A stretch of 64,000 nt of DNA from Serinus canaria. Taxonomy: Eukaryota > Chordata > Aves > Passeriformes > Fringillidae. Of the stretch, positions 25,241 through 38,150 are shown piece after piece. Below the pieces are notes generated by a model that did no database searches, had not been told where the DNA came from, and worked only from the letters and a program-made list of their open reading frames with translations. The translations under genes were made by a program, and so were the position numbers. The DNA is taken from the NCBI RefSeq assembly GCF_022539315.1, contig NC_066315.1, positions 98,437,990 through 98,501,989 of the forward strand, in the 5' to 3' direction. Numbering within the stretch: the first letter of the stretch is position 1; the number at the start of each line of letters is the position of its first letter.

Positions 25241-26085
25241 TCCCCCTCTGCTCTCCCCCTCATGCAGAAGCTGTAAACAGCAATGAGATCCCCTCTTGGT
25301 CTCCTCTTTACTAAGCTGAACAAACCAAGCATCCTCAGCCACTCTAACTAAGTCCTGTCCTCTAGTCCTTTTGATATTTTTCAAGCTTTCTTTTGGACAT
25401 ATTCTGATTTTTCTGTGTCTTTCTTTTGTTGTGGAAGCCCAAACAGCACACAGGTGAGGCTGCACCAACAATGAGCACAGTAGCCAATGACTTTTGTCCT
25501 GTGATCAAAATGCTTCCAGCACCCTACACAAGGGTTGGCTCCTTTAGCTACCAGGTCAAATTGCTGAAACACATTAAACTTACCATGAACCAAAACCCAG
25601 ATCCCTTTAGCAGGGCTGCATTGCACCCTCATGTCCCCCAGTCTACATGTACATCCACCAGATTACACCGCTTCAGATACAGAGTCAAGCATTTGTCCTT
25701 GTTGAATTTCACATGGTTGGTGATTGCTCAGTGCTCTAATCTATCACGATCTAACTGTAAAGCCTCTCTAATCTGTCCAGATGTATCTTAAAGCCTCTCT
25801 AGCCTCTAGGGATAAACAGGTTCTCCTAATTTATTATCACCAGAAAATGTGTTTAGTGTACACTCAACTCCTCTGTCAGGGTCACTGATAAAACTATTGA
25901 AGAGAACCAGCTCTCAAACTGAGCCCTCGTGGACGAGCACCACAAGTGGCTGGATACCAGTCCGGTGTTAACTCAGGGACTACAACTCTCTGGGAATTGA
26001 GCCACCACCGCCTTGTGTACATGTCTAGTTTCATGCTGGACATTTTGTTCAGGAGAATACTGCAAGAAAAAGCTTTGCTAAAACA
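25241..26085 (-). mobile_element. Older CR1 LINE, continuation with ORF2 C-terminal remnant
   Basis: The sequence resumes with CCCCTCATGCAGAAGCTGTA and CAATGAGATCCCCTCTTGGT, exactly the CR1 segment expected after the break at 24566. Going right it enters ORF2 coding sequence on the minus strand. The peptide AITNHVKFNKDKCLT can be read at about 25687-25731, preceded by QLDRDRLEH and a stop where the family usually has tryptophan. The match continues to AGAAAAAGCTTTGCTAAAAC near 26085. Stops and frameshifts are many, so this is a dead copy. A 13-base word TAAAGCCTCTCTA occurs twice (25758 and 25789), a 31-bp duplication inside the element. Confidence 0.88.
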
Positions 26086-28600
26086 TGCTGCTCTTTATAT
26101 GAGAGTGTCTGCAGTGTTTTGAGTGAAAAAATACTATATTTTATATGATTTTCATGAGAAACTTCAATGGATAAAGTTTTAAATATAAAACAGTATATCT
26201 TTTTCCATGGGAGAGAAAAAAAGGGAAGCTTTTCTTTACAATACTATGAGGTATTGTTCTGTTTATGCCCTTTTCACCTGAATACTACAGAGACCACAGT
26301 TTATCCAAGTAATTGTTCTTTCAGATGAATTTCTAGAGTTTGAAACACTGTCTAGGGGCTTGTGGGAGAGTTCTTTTAAGGAGTGCAGTAATCCAGACTA
26401 TTTTTTTCTAAGGCAAATATATGTCATTCAGTCAGTGGATAAGAGAGACTTTAAATGGATTCAGTCTTCCTATTACTGCAGCAGTGAAATGTAAATATCA
26501 GGAGAAATTGATTTGGAAATACGATTTAATTCATCCTCTATTTAAGACATCCAGGTGTGAAATGTGTAAGAGTGCTTTATGGTTAATGATGTCACTGCAG
26601 TATAGGAATCTCCTCAGCAGGAAAAAGGTTATTCTGTTTTATTTCTTCAGATAAAACCTGTCCAAAGACTCCAGACAGGGAAGAGTTTAAATGGAGCCAG
26701 GGAGAAATATAAGTAGTGTATTTTACAGCAAATAGAAAGAATCTGTAGTCATTCTATGAGGACATAAAATCGCTCTTCACTGCTGCTCTGCACTTTACAG
26801 AAGGTGGTTTGGTTTTAATTTTAAGGGCTTCTAAGCATTATTACCATTATCATTATCATTACAATTATTATCAATAATATAATTATTCTCTTTTCTATCA
26901 TATCTTTTAATCTCAGTATCTGCCATTAAAATGAAAAACTCTTCTGGCTCTAAGCTATTTTTCCCACCCATCACTGATTGTGTTGCACAATGCTGCTCTT
27001 GCTTAATTTTTCTCCTGGTCCCCAGCAAATGAACTTCATGTTTCCTGCAGGTGTGTCGTGGAAAGATGCCTAATATTCCTGTGAAGTTTCAGTTTGGTTT
27101 TTTTTATTTCTGTTCTGTGGGGTTCCTCACAGACAAGTTGTTCCTCTGGGGAATATTTTATCAATTAGTAATAAAGCTTTTTTTACATCTGTGTGCCCTT
27201 ATTTTACTTTAATAAAAATTAGCAAGCACCACTCTTGTTCTATAAGCTTCTACTGCAGTGCCTGTACTCACAGCCACAGTCACACAAAAGTTTCAAATGG
27301 AGGTGGAGTAAGATTGAGGCAAATGCCAACACATTTGACATTTGCTGACTCCATTTGACATACAGCTGACCCACTGCCAAGATATTTTTATACAAGAACG
27401 AACCCTCTTCTTCAGCAGGTGATGTGATTCGTCCTGGACCATGTAACAGAAAGACCTTCCTCTTCATAGCTTTGCATAACTGGTAAAAAGGAAATTTTCC
27501 TTCATGGCTATTCTATTGATAATTGTGATTTGAATCACACAATGCAATTGTCTTCATGTCTCTGGGCACAGGACTGACAAGATGAACTCTGATTCATTAA
27601 TTGTATTTTCCAGAATAAGCTGTGGAAAAAAAAATATTTCCCCCTGATTTGGTTGAGCACATTTGTATTTCTTGGTTTAAAAACCCTACATCCCACTGTG
27701 ATGCTCTGCTGTTTAGATCTGGGGATTTTTTTCCTTCTAGGAGACTGCACACCTAAGTAAAAACTGCCAAATAAGTTTGTGTTTAAAAACAATTGTAGTT
27801 TTGAATGAACTTTATATCTTGAGTAGCTCCTATTCTTCCACTTGTCCAGAAAGTATGTCAACTTGCTGAAGGGCTTTCATAAAATAACTTGTGAGATACA
27901 TCACTGTGGTTGTTAAATTGTATTTTCTATTTCCAAACTGTTCTTCAATGTTCTACATTTGTCAGATTCTACCAAAGCTATAACTTTCCAAAAAGCCATG
28001 AACTTTCTAAGTAAACCCCATATGAATAGGGTTTCAAAGCAAAAGTGAATTTGAATACAACTTGCTTTATCTGAACTTATTCTGGAAGCCTCTGCTTTCA
28101 GTTATTTTAGAGAACATGTTTTACAAATGTTAATAATAAAAATAGAAACCATCAGAGGCAGAGCAAAGTTCTTAGAAAAATGACAAAGTTGTAATCTAAC
28201 AATATTCTCATTCACAGTAGAATTATACCTAAAAGTGATTACCTTCAACATTATCATAAATGAAGTCAGATATTCAGTGAATCCGTTGGCCTAGGAAATT
28301 TTCATTCTGGGTTAATCAGCAAGCTGGACTGACTATGACTTTAAGAAAGATTTGGGAATCTAGCAAAAGTAACTTCTATGGTGATATTTTCTATGGGGAA
28401 AATATCCTGTCTGTATTTCTGTACCTTAGTCCTTTGATTCCAGCTCAGATGACCAGTCCATACAGCACTGCTGTGTCATTATCTACTGGGAAAAATGCCA
28501 GGTTCTTGTGAAAGCTTTAAATTTCATAAACAAAGGGAGATATATGCCTTGGTATTCAGCCAAAATTCCTGTTGCTTAACCATGAATTTTTAGATTACAA
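26086..28600. other. Unique noncoding DNA
   Basis: No gene is supported. The largest frame is 108 codons (27535-27861, minus) with no recognisable family. A word CATTTGACAT is repeated near 27330-27362. One small ATT/ATC microsatellite is listed separately. Confidence 0.5.
26837..26887. repeat. Imperfect ATTATC/ATTATT microsatellite
   Basis: About 50 bases of alternating ATT and ATC/ACC trinucleotides (core CATTATCATTATCATTAC) end in AT-rich sequence. The minus-strand frame through it reads as an Asn/Asp-rich peptide, which is an artefact of the repeat. Confidence 0.8.
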
Positions 28601-28797
28601 GATATAGATATAAGTAATATAATAAATATAAATATAAATATAAATATAAATATAAATATAAATATAAATATAAATATAAATATAAATATAAATATAAATA
28701 TAAATATAAATATAACTATAAATATAAATATAATATAATATAAATATAATATAAATATAAATATAAATGTAATGTAAATATAAATATAATATAAATG
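28601..28797. repeat. TATAAA hexanucleotide array
   Basis: A hexamer array (unit TATAAA in any phase) is almost perfect from about 28622 to 28713. It then breaks into variants with TATAAC, ATATAATA and ATGTAA up to 28797. Homogeneous at the left and decayed at the right, it looks like an expanding array with an older edge. A 93-codon minus-strand frame of alternating Tyr and Ile is produced by the repeat and is not a protein. Confidence 0.97.
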
Positions 28798-29472
28798 TCA
28801 GTGTAGGGAGAGGATAATGCTCCAAAGTGGGACAGCAATGAACTCCATGTAGCAAGGGTTGTTCAGTTATATTCATGCATGTATCTCTAAGTTGCTGGCA
28901 CCACTCCTGTATAAAAATAAAAGGTAAAGATATTTAAAATGCTGAAATATAAAAACTTTCTCAGAAAAAAAAAGGTGTCACAGCAACCAAATATTTTGTC
29001 CCTAATTTAGTTGAATGGCAGTAGGAGAGGTTCATAATATTTACAAACATCTTTGTCATTGAATGCCTGGCATTGCTGAAAAGGCAAAAAGAATCTGCTG
29101 CCAGTAAAGCAGGAAAATGTCAAACTTGATTTAATGCAAACTGGTCATAGGAAAACAAATTATTACTAAATAGGTTAAAGAAATCTTACAGCTCACACCC
29201 CCACCTGATTAAAAGACTACTCATCAGAATTAAGGGTGTCATGCTTTTTCTGTATCAATATTTATGCTGGTGCTGAGCAGCAGATGCAAATGGGATGGAA
29301 ATATAAAAATCTAATTTATTTAGCATGTCTACATCTTTAGATGGTACTGAATAGAGGTTTTTTACAATTATCTTTACAATTACTTATATGTCTTTCTCCA
29401 CTCACTGTTTAAAAAACCCTAAGGCTGTCCAAAACCACTGTAGAATGTTCTTCACTTCAGTCAATGAGCTTT
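28798..29472. other. Unique AT-rich noncoding DNA
   Basis: I see no gene, mobile element or repeat. The sequence resumes ordinary composition immediately after the hexamer array. Confidence 0.5.
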
Positions 29473-29745
29473 AACAGAAACCAATGAATTTTAACTGAAT
29501 TTTTGTTTATCTCAAGCTGCACATTTTAATGAAATCAATACATTCTTGCTGAAAGCCTCATGAATCCATTGGAAAGAATACATTTTTTACTGAAACCAAT
29601 ATACAGTTTTATAATGTCTGTATGTTTTAGTGAAAGCATTGCAATACATTTTAGCTGAAACCAATACATTTCTCCAGGGCTAATACCAAAGAAACCTTAT
29701 TTTACAGTGAAACCAATGCATTCTTACTGAAACTAATATTCCATA
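29473..29745. repeat. Decayed minisatellite of about 20-bp period
   Basis: A word close to CTGAAACCAATACATTTT recurs across about 270 bases. GAAA-type starts are seen at 29477, 29497, 29531, 29551, 29572, 29592, 29632, 29657, 29691, 29709 and 29729. Several spacings are 18-21 bp, and two (34 and 40) fit a skipped or doubled unit. The best-kept copies are GAAACCAATACATT (29657) and GAAACCAATGCATT (29709). It is not a CRISPR: units abut and the spacers are not unique. Confidence 0.72.
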
Positions 29746-32700
29746 TTCCTGAGCCAACATTGTCAGGCTAAATGAAAGTTATGTTTTATTTTACTAAAGA
29801 AATTACACTTTCAGTGGAATCGTAACACAAGGAGTTTTGCAAAGCTTATATTTTAGTATGTGCATAAAATAAGAAGCAGATCATAAGAAGTCATTCTGAA
29901 ATAGATCTATCTTCTTAGGGATTTTTTATGTAGTCTTGTAACATATAGACATTCTATCAAATGAGTTACGATATAGATAGGGGTTTATTTCATTCTCATT
30001 AGACTACCACTTAGTCTTATTTTCACTTTATATGCAAACTGACTTAAAATCAGTCAGCATTAAGGGTGATTTACACTTTAGAGCAGAGGAACAGAACAGT
30101 GGTTAATGATTTTATTGTAGACTAGACATGATTTATTATGCAAGAATTTTTTTGTAAGAATTGTTTTTGGTACATCAGCTTTGGTATTTTTCTCAACATT
30201 ATGACTAAAGATGTGCTGATCTACATTACTTAGAAATGTTTTGAATAGTCTGCTACATGTAGCTAATGACTTGTTATCCTTCTAAGTGTTTTAATCGATG
30301 CAATTAATGTGAATTAGAAGGCTCCATCTGAATTTCAAAGATCCGAAGAAATGCATATTCTGCTTAAAATTTAGACACAGCTTTTCTTTCTTTATCTTTT
30401 CAGTATAAAGATATAAAGTAGGCTGAGCAAGAAAACAATCAGTACTGTGAATTCCAACAAAATTGTTTTGGCTTAACCTGATACAGCAGAGAACCACAAA
30501 CAAAAAGGCATTAAATAAACAGGACCAATTTTATACCATTACTGTTCTCACCACAGGTGCATCAAAATATTATCTTCACTTAAACCAAATACACCATCAT
30601 TTCCTAGTGAAAACCCAAATGCCATGAAACAATGAAGGGATTTGCCATAGTTTGTTAAACTGAAAGATTAGCTGTGAAACTGCAACATGTTGCAAGCTAG
30701 AAGCCCAGATGCTAGATCTGATAATTTGCAAACTGAAGAGTGCAGAGAGTTTCCCCAACTCCCACAGAAAATGTGTTGAAATTATTCAGTCTTTATTATC
30801 CAAGAGATGTAATTGATTGCCTTAAGGTGACCTTGACTAAGTAATTATTAGGGCTTTGTGCATTACAGTATTCACTTCTGACCCCACTGTTCATGGGTTC
30901 CTTGATGAAACACCAAAGGTACTAGCAAGCAACACGGAGCACTCCCAATTCATCAGCTCCAGTTCTGCATTCCTATCTGTGCAGATGGGATCCTGATATT
31001 TCAGGCACTAATGAAGCCATAGCCTTGCCATTGCAAAGTTTGCTTTACCAAGCTTGCTGGTTTGCAGAGCTGACCTACTTACAGACCTTATGAAAACAAA
31101 ATGGTCATTTTATCTCTGAAGTTATGCCTAATGACATCTTTCAAAGAATTCTTTCCCTACTAATGATGCTTGAGAAATAATGAATTAAATGCAAATGCAG
31201 TGGAAAGTCAGAGGAAAAATGCAATATTGAGGAAAATATATAGTCCAATTAAAATTATTAGCATAGAAAAGGGTAGTCTATATTGCTACTGCAGCTGCTT
31301 GCTCACTGAATGGTTTTCTTCATGTACAATAGGTTGCCTTGGGGGTGATTGATCCATTTCCAGAAAGATAATCATTGCATTCCAAAGAATCTAAAAGACA
31401 AAGTGTAACACGGCCATGCACTCTACTAGTATGGATTTTACTTCTCCTCATTATTTAGGCCCCTCTAGCAATTTTCCCTTAATAAGTTCCTATAGTGCTT
31501 TGCCAGGCTCCTTTTTACTATAACATATTTTATTCTTTCAAATTTGTATGGTCCACTCATCTTGACATGAGTTCTACCCCACATCTTTCTAATTACTGTT
31601 CTTACTGGCATACCTTTTCTTGCAAGCATTTTAAAATGCATGCCATTATTATATTTATTTCAGAATCCCACACAATGAGGAAGGATAGTGTTTGTTGCCC
31701 AGTTTTGTCCTTTTCAATGCCTTTATTAAAGCATACTTGACTTTAAAAAGGAGTAAAGTTTTGGGCCTTTCAACAGCAATAACCATACACCAGACACTTA
31801 AATGACTGAACTAAAACCAAAGCAGAAAAGAAGTGCTCCATTGGAAACTTCAGCATCAGTTGTGAATTTTCATGATCACAGACTCAAACAACTTTTAAAT
31901 GAATGGCTCATTTTAAAGTCATGTAGTAGGGACCTCTGGAAAATGTGAGTCTGGTTTTCAAAATCACATTATGTGCATGTTAGCATGAATGTTTTGTAGT
32001 GCTAACATTAAAACAAGACTCAAAGTCTTGTCCACACAGGACGTACAGACACTTCATGCCACAGCTTTCTGTTCTCATTTTATTAATCTAAAAAAAATCA
32101 TGAAGGTATAGAAAGAATTTGAAAGATTAATTTAGATCTTTGGGGGCTTGCCTTTGGATAATTATATGCCAAGCATAGTGTTCATAACAGCAGGAAAATT
32201 AAAGGGGCCTTGATCATAGACCTTAAAAGTCAAGTCAGGGAATGGGTTTATGGTAGGAAGAATCTTACAAACCAAGAACAAAGGAGAGTCAAATGTGTGA
32301 AAATGACATTAAGCATGAAATTAGGGCCAGAAGGAATATTCCTGTGAAATGTAATTAATGACTGAAACAGTTAATACAGGAATCCAAATCTGTGTGTTTT
32401 GAAATCTTTCTTCCTGCTCCAAAGTTAGTATTCTAGCTTGACAGCAAGAATGAAAGTGATAAAAATATTTATGTTTTCAGATGTCAGGCTATTTTACACA
32501 GAAGGTCAGTTTAACAGACACACTAGTTTCTCCTGTTGATCACAAAAATCAACATAATTGACATTATTCCATAAAATACACTCACTGAGATTCATTATCA
32601 AAACTAATAATATTCAGACAAGAAAACACTATAGAAAAATCTTTAAGATGTGTCTGGATATAACAAAGCAAGAGAGAAATCCAGTATCCACATTGTCTGT

Positions 32701-35700
32701 TTCATGTTGCATTAAAATTAATATTTCAGTTCAAAAAGGTTTTTCTGAATTTACTTTTAAGACAGTAAATTAAAATTTATTTTAAAGTATGGTTGTCATT
32801 TGGGATTATGTTTCTGAAGTTAATAAGAGGAAAAACAGAAGTAAAAGATGCAAGAAACCTTCCCTACCTTATTCCACATAGGATTAGACTGACCTTGTCC
32901 ATCAGCATCTTATTACAGTTACAACCTTAGCTCCTTAAGCATGTTTTTCCAGACTGCTCCTATTCACAACACTATTGACTTTCCTTTAATTACTTACAGC
33001 ATCTTCACCATTTGTTGCCCACAAAGATTCTTCTTCTGAAACCAATTATTTTTGAGATGGAAACTTCACAGCTCCTCTCTCTTTCGCATTTGCTTTCCTG
33101 GAACCGTCATAGCATTCTGATCCAAAGGAAAATACACTTTATTCCTACATAGTTCATGACTAGTTTAAAGCTAAAAGAAAGACCTCCTGGCAAAAAATAG
33201 AGACCAATAAGTGCAAAAATAGCACCAACAACTGTCTTCATCTTAATAAAGGAGAGAACATTTCACATTGTCCTATTGTCAGCCAATATCACAGCCTTTT
33301 CCTTCATCAGTTGCTGTATTTATGCCATAGGTAGCCTCTAAAAAACTCTCTCCTTTTGTTTCTGCTTTTAAAAACGCTTCTGAGCTCTCAAGGTCTTTGT
33401 GAAGTAACTATCCATCACTAAGTATTATCTCTGATGCTAGGTTGCTTTGCAGAGATTGGATTCAAGGCAGATCATGTGAAGCAAGATGTGTGGATAACCA
33501 AAGTAAAGGAAATAGTGATATCTTAGGTGCACTTGTCAAAGTTTTCTGCAAGGATAAATACATTGTATGGTTATGACTGAAGAAAGTCATATAAATAAAT
33601 CTAAAGCCACATGCTGAAAAAACTGGTTTCAGATTATCAGACACAAAAGAACTGCTGCTCATAGGGTACTCCTTTATGAAGCATTTAGATTTGACAGTTG
33701 TCTGGCAGAGAAAAAACCAAAACAGCATGGGTAAATGTAAAACTACCTAAAGCACTGCTAACACCGAATTTGAGATCCAAATGAACTACCTCCTCTAATA
33801 ATGATGCACTGAGCTTTATTAAAGATGCTGAGTACTTCATATCTCACAGAGTCTTTTCTATTGAAACACTAGCACTATAAGACCTCTCTCCTCCTGTCAG
33901 AAAAATTGCTTCAAATACTCAGCATGTTCACTTGGGGATGCTCATGCAAAGGTAAGTCTTTAGTTGTTCTGATAAGACAGAACAGTCTTTGTCAGTAATT
34001 AAACTCTATATTAAAGGTGAATGTAACTCTTCTTAAAATCAGTGAAAATATTTGCTTCACTTCAGAAAGTCCCATATCTCGCCATAAGTGATTTACAGTA
34101 TCTTATTCCTCTTAATTTCAGAAGGATGGTCCATAGAGGGAAAAAAAAAAGGCACATAGCATCATATTCCATCTGGTATATAGAATATAGAATTCTCTGG
34201 CATTTCCTGTTAACAAAAATTGTCTCCAGTTAAAGTTCACTTTTCAGTTATTTAGTCCCTATATAATGTCATCTGTGCACATCTAAGACTTAGAAAAATT
34301 TGCTACCTAGGGAAGCTTGGTGACAAACAAATCAATGGTTTCCATTTTGCTCTTGGCATACCTGACAGGGTATGTGACTGCTGGATGTCAGATTCTTTTC
34401 AGACTGGATTTATTGATCAAGTCTGTCCAAAACATTTAAAGCCTTCCCTTGTTTTTTGAAGAATATAGAAAATGTTTTGCTGCTCAAGGTTCCATGGAAG
34501 CTGAGTTATCTGTTTTCACTTATCATTAGTGCACTTACAGGCAACCTGTATGGTAACCATGTATCTTTTCTTCCTTTCAGCCAGCTTCTGTCAAATATCC
34601 TTTCTTTTACCTATCCCCATTAAGTATTATGACATAGGGTTGGCAAAATGTTCTGAACAGGGTAATTGTGGTGGCTATTAATAATCATCTTTCTAATATA
34701 TCCTGAAGAACCAAGAATATTTGTTCTGAGAACAAAGGAATGGACTGACAATCCTTGATTTGCTCCTTTGCTTGCTCATTCACAGATTTTCAGGATAAAA
34801 TTGTAAGCTTTTTCTCACTAGAAAGCAGAATCCAGAATGCTTTTGGCATCCCAGCCCTCTGGCACTTCCATTTTATGTCAGGTGTGTTGCCTACCCAATT
34901 GTGTTATTCTTTAAATTCATGGTAAGCTGAAGTGTGTCAGTCAGTCCTGCATCAACACACTGCTTGTCATGGGATTCCATGAGGCGGTCTGTGCCTATAG
35001 CAAACATCTATATCTTTTCTTCTTTGCCTGCCTCACTTGGTATTTCACAAAATTATCTAAATTTCCAGTAACTGGTTCTATTCCCACAATCAATAGGACC
35101 CTGAAGAACAACATGAATTGTTTAACACAGTCAATCCACTCATGTTGGTGTATGGCCTCAGATTTTCTGGGTCAGCACAATCCCTTCTTCACAAGAGTGA
35201 GGGATGGCATTAAGCATCCGAGTTCTCTGTCTTTAGCATACTGTGTGCCTGTCCTTATTGTTCTGCAACTTGTTGCTGTCTTGGCAGCCTATGACAAAGG
35301 TGAATTCAAACAGTTCTGGAGCATGATTTATTTCCAGGAACACCTACAGGTCTGCTGTGTGTTGAAGACTCATACAGACTGTCTGTGAATCAGAACAGCT
35401 GAGTCATTCCTTGGTGTCATTTAGGCTGAAACCAAATTCCAAATTTTGTAAATTCTCCAGCAGCAAACAGCTTTTTCCTTTCTTTATACATCTCTGGGAA
35501 CCAACACTGTTTTTTTCAAAACCTTTGTATGATTTTCTGACTTTTCATAGAAAGCATGTATGTCATGTACCAGGATGAAGCAGATTCTGTGTTAGATTCA
35601 CATAAATGCTTACAAAGTAGTTTACTTGGCTTCACTCTTCTTTTAATTATCCTAACAGAATTTTCATTTGAAAAGTAAATGCAAAAATAGTAACTAGGAA

Positions 35701-36507
35701 GGGAATAATATGTGTTGCAGTTCAGCCCTACTGTGATGGCTCTGTTATAGTTGTGTACCTTGTCCTGTAGTAGAAACCAAAGTCAGGGATATCTGTGGAA
35801 GTGGAAAATATTGAATCAATTTGGAAGCACCATCGGCAAACAAAATCTACCAGTTACTCACACACCTTTGCATTGTAACAGGATATGAATGACTTGAATG
35901 ACCTCCCCACTTCCTCTTCCATCAATCCCTTAGCTCAGCTGTGAGAGGAAGGACATAGTAGGTGAACTAATATTTGTGTGGCCTTGTTGCCACCAGAAAG
36001 AGATTAAGTAGATTTCACACAATTCAGAAGGCAAAGAAAGGGATATTGCATTCACCTTGTGTGTGTTATTTTTACAGTGCAATTAGAGATGCTGAGGTGT
36101 TCTGGGTGACAGTTTTAAAGCTAGATACACCCTAAATTTGGGACACAAGCCCCCTGGAAGCTGCCCTGATGCACAGAACTCATCCATGAACAAAAGCACT
36201 GACCTTGAAAATGCTCATTCCTGTCAATGCCTCTCCATTTCACAATTACACATTTTCTGAAGCAGCTGAAAATGGGGGAATCCTAAGTTAAACTTCATTT
36301 TGCTCCTCCTGTTTTCTGACCATAGCTGAATAATTATTGTCCCTAGGCAACATAGATGATGAGATTCCCCACACATCAGTTTAGTTACTCAGTCATGAAT
36401 TTACCTCTGGCTGACCCTGCTAAAAGAGTAATGAGTAAATGAAAAATCTGTTTCAAAAAATAAAAAACAAGAATTACATTTTGCCCCAGTGACTACCCAA
36501 TGTGGAT
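29746..36507. other. Unique AT-rich noncoding DNA
   Basis: The longest frame is 34969-35388 on the plus strand (139 codons). It has a hydrophobic N-terminal patch (LFFFACLTWYF) and a second one (VPVLIVLQLVAVLAA), but no family is recognised, and the surrounding DNA shows no promoter, splice pattern or repeat. I do not call it a gene. No CR1 or LTR landmark was found across this 6.7 kb. Confidence 0.5.
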
Positions 36508-36562
36508 GGATATATGTATGTATCTATGTGTGTGTGTGTATGTATATATATATATATATATA
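36508..36562. repeat. Compound TATG / TG / TA microsatellite
   Basis: ATGTATGTATCTATG runs into TGTGTGTGTGTATG and then into ten or so TA repeats. The three-part structure suggests successive point mutations followed by slippage. Such TA runs are prone to length change and unpairing. Confidence 0.92.
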
Positions 36563-37998
36563 GAAACATACATATTTATGCCCATATAAAAATGTAAATG
36601 TATCTACACATATAGTCTTATACTGAAGGTAAGGTCTAAGAATCAAATATTTTTGTTAACATTTTTTGAGGTAATGTAAAACCTAATGAATATATAAAAT
36701 GTCTGGGATACTGCCTCCCAAACTCCAGATTTATTTATTTGAATTTCTAGGACAGTTCTTCCATGTTATCACATGATACAGGAAAAAATAATATGTAAAA
36801 ATATGGAGTCTGATGCTTTTTGAATGTTTAATTTTGCTGAGATTTGAAGGCTATTTAGAATACAGTAATGTTATTAAATTAATGCACAAATTATATTGGG
36901 TCATATAATAGTATTTTTAAAGTATAATTTATTTATTTTTTCAAATACAAACCCATGTATTAACACAGAGTACTTATTTATGACTACAAAAGCTACAACT
37001 TTTTGGAATAGGAAAGGAATAGTTTATGTGTCCTACTTCTATGTATTATACTGTACCTTTATTCCATTTTTCTGCCAGCCCTATTTCAAACTCTGAATTT
37101 GCTTTTCACTCTCTATTTCACTTTTCTATTTTTGCTTGCTAACTAAATTTATTCCTACTACCCATTGACCATTTTGATTTTTTAGCCTCTCTTTATTGAA
37201 ATGAGAGTCAAGTGATAAACTCCGAGCTTCAATTTTGAAACTATTGTGCTGAAAGGAGCTTGAAATTGGATAGAATTAGCTTATTCATTCAGCATTGCGA
37301 AAGGAAAAATACTAGTAATTCCTGAGCTCTTCCAATTTCCTTTTACTTCAGAGCAAATTTCACATATTCAGCATGTAGCCAGTGTTAGAGTTGCTTGGGA
37401 ACATCTCTGGGAAACATTTTCCTTGTCTGTGAGCATAGTCATTGCCATCCAGACCTGAAAAATAATTACATCAGCGATTGCAACCACACAAATGAAGAAA
37501 AAGACATCATTAGCCCATGACTAATGAGCAGACAGAAAATGGACAGGAAGTCTGGAATTACTATATTTTCTTATGTATTCTAAAATAATTTATGCATTAG
37601 AACAATGTTTGTATAAACCTCTTGGTGTATAGGCCTGCAGAAGCTGAGGGCAGTGCTGTGGTGGAGGAGAACGTGCAGCATGCTGAGTACCCAAACAGAG
37701 CAACAAGAATGTATCATATTAACTGAACTCTTGGTTCAACCTGTGCTTGGTGCCTCAGAGTATGCCTAGCTGGGAGGTAAAAAATTACAGCAGCCTAAAA
37801 GTTCAGGTAAAAAATGAATAAGGAGATTCGTGTTATATATGTAAAGAACTGGTAAAGCTCATGCCAAGGGATAGCTGTACCGTGCATCCTGGTGCTTCAA
37901 GCTGCTGGGAAATTCCACCTCTGTCCTACTTCTATCCTGTACACAATGTTGTAACACCTATAGTATTGTCTGAATTAAAGGTTTCCCAGTTCATATGT
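36563..37998. other. Unique AT-rich noncoding DNA
   Basis: No gene or mobile element was recognised. Frames are at or below 73 codons. The right end runs directly into a CR1 fragment. Confidence 0.5.
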
Positions 37999-38150
37999 TC
38001 CCAGAATATGCTGAGTTGGAAGGCACACCCAAGGATCATCAAGTCCAACTCCCGGACCTGCACAGGACAGCCCCAAAAATAATCCCCTGTGCCTGAGTCT
38101 GTTGTCCAAATACTTTATCTCTCTCAGGCCTGGTGCTGTGACCGCTTCCA
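37999..38150 (-). mobile_element. CR1 LINE 3' fragment, antisense orientation
   Basis: CCCAGAATATGCTGAGTTGG, then GGATCATCAAGTCCAACTCC, GACCTGCACAGGACAGCCCC and CTGGTGCTGTGACCGCTTCC are the complement of a CR1 3' untranslated region. The subfamily looks like that of the older nested copy at 24291. Only about 150 bases remain. The first 37999-38060 is well preserved and the rest decays quickly. No coding part survives. Confidence 0.85.

Noticed and set aside
28595..28876. 93-codon frame of alternating Tyr and Ile
   Set aside because: Translation of the TATAAA array.
29473..29745. CRISPR-like repeated word
   Set aside because: Units abut with about 20-bp period, copies are diverged and no unique spacers exist. 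The genome is a vertebrate's.
34969..35388. 139-codon plus-strand frame with two hydrophobic stretches
   Set aside because: No family recognised, no promoter or splice pattern, and frames of this length are expected by chance in 64 kb.
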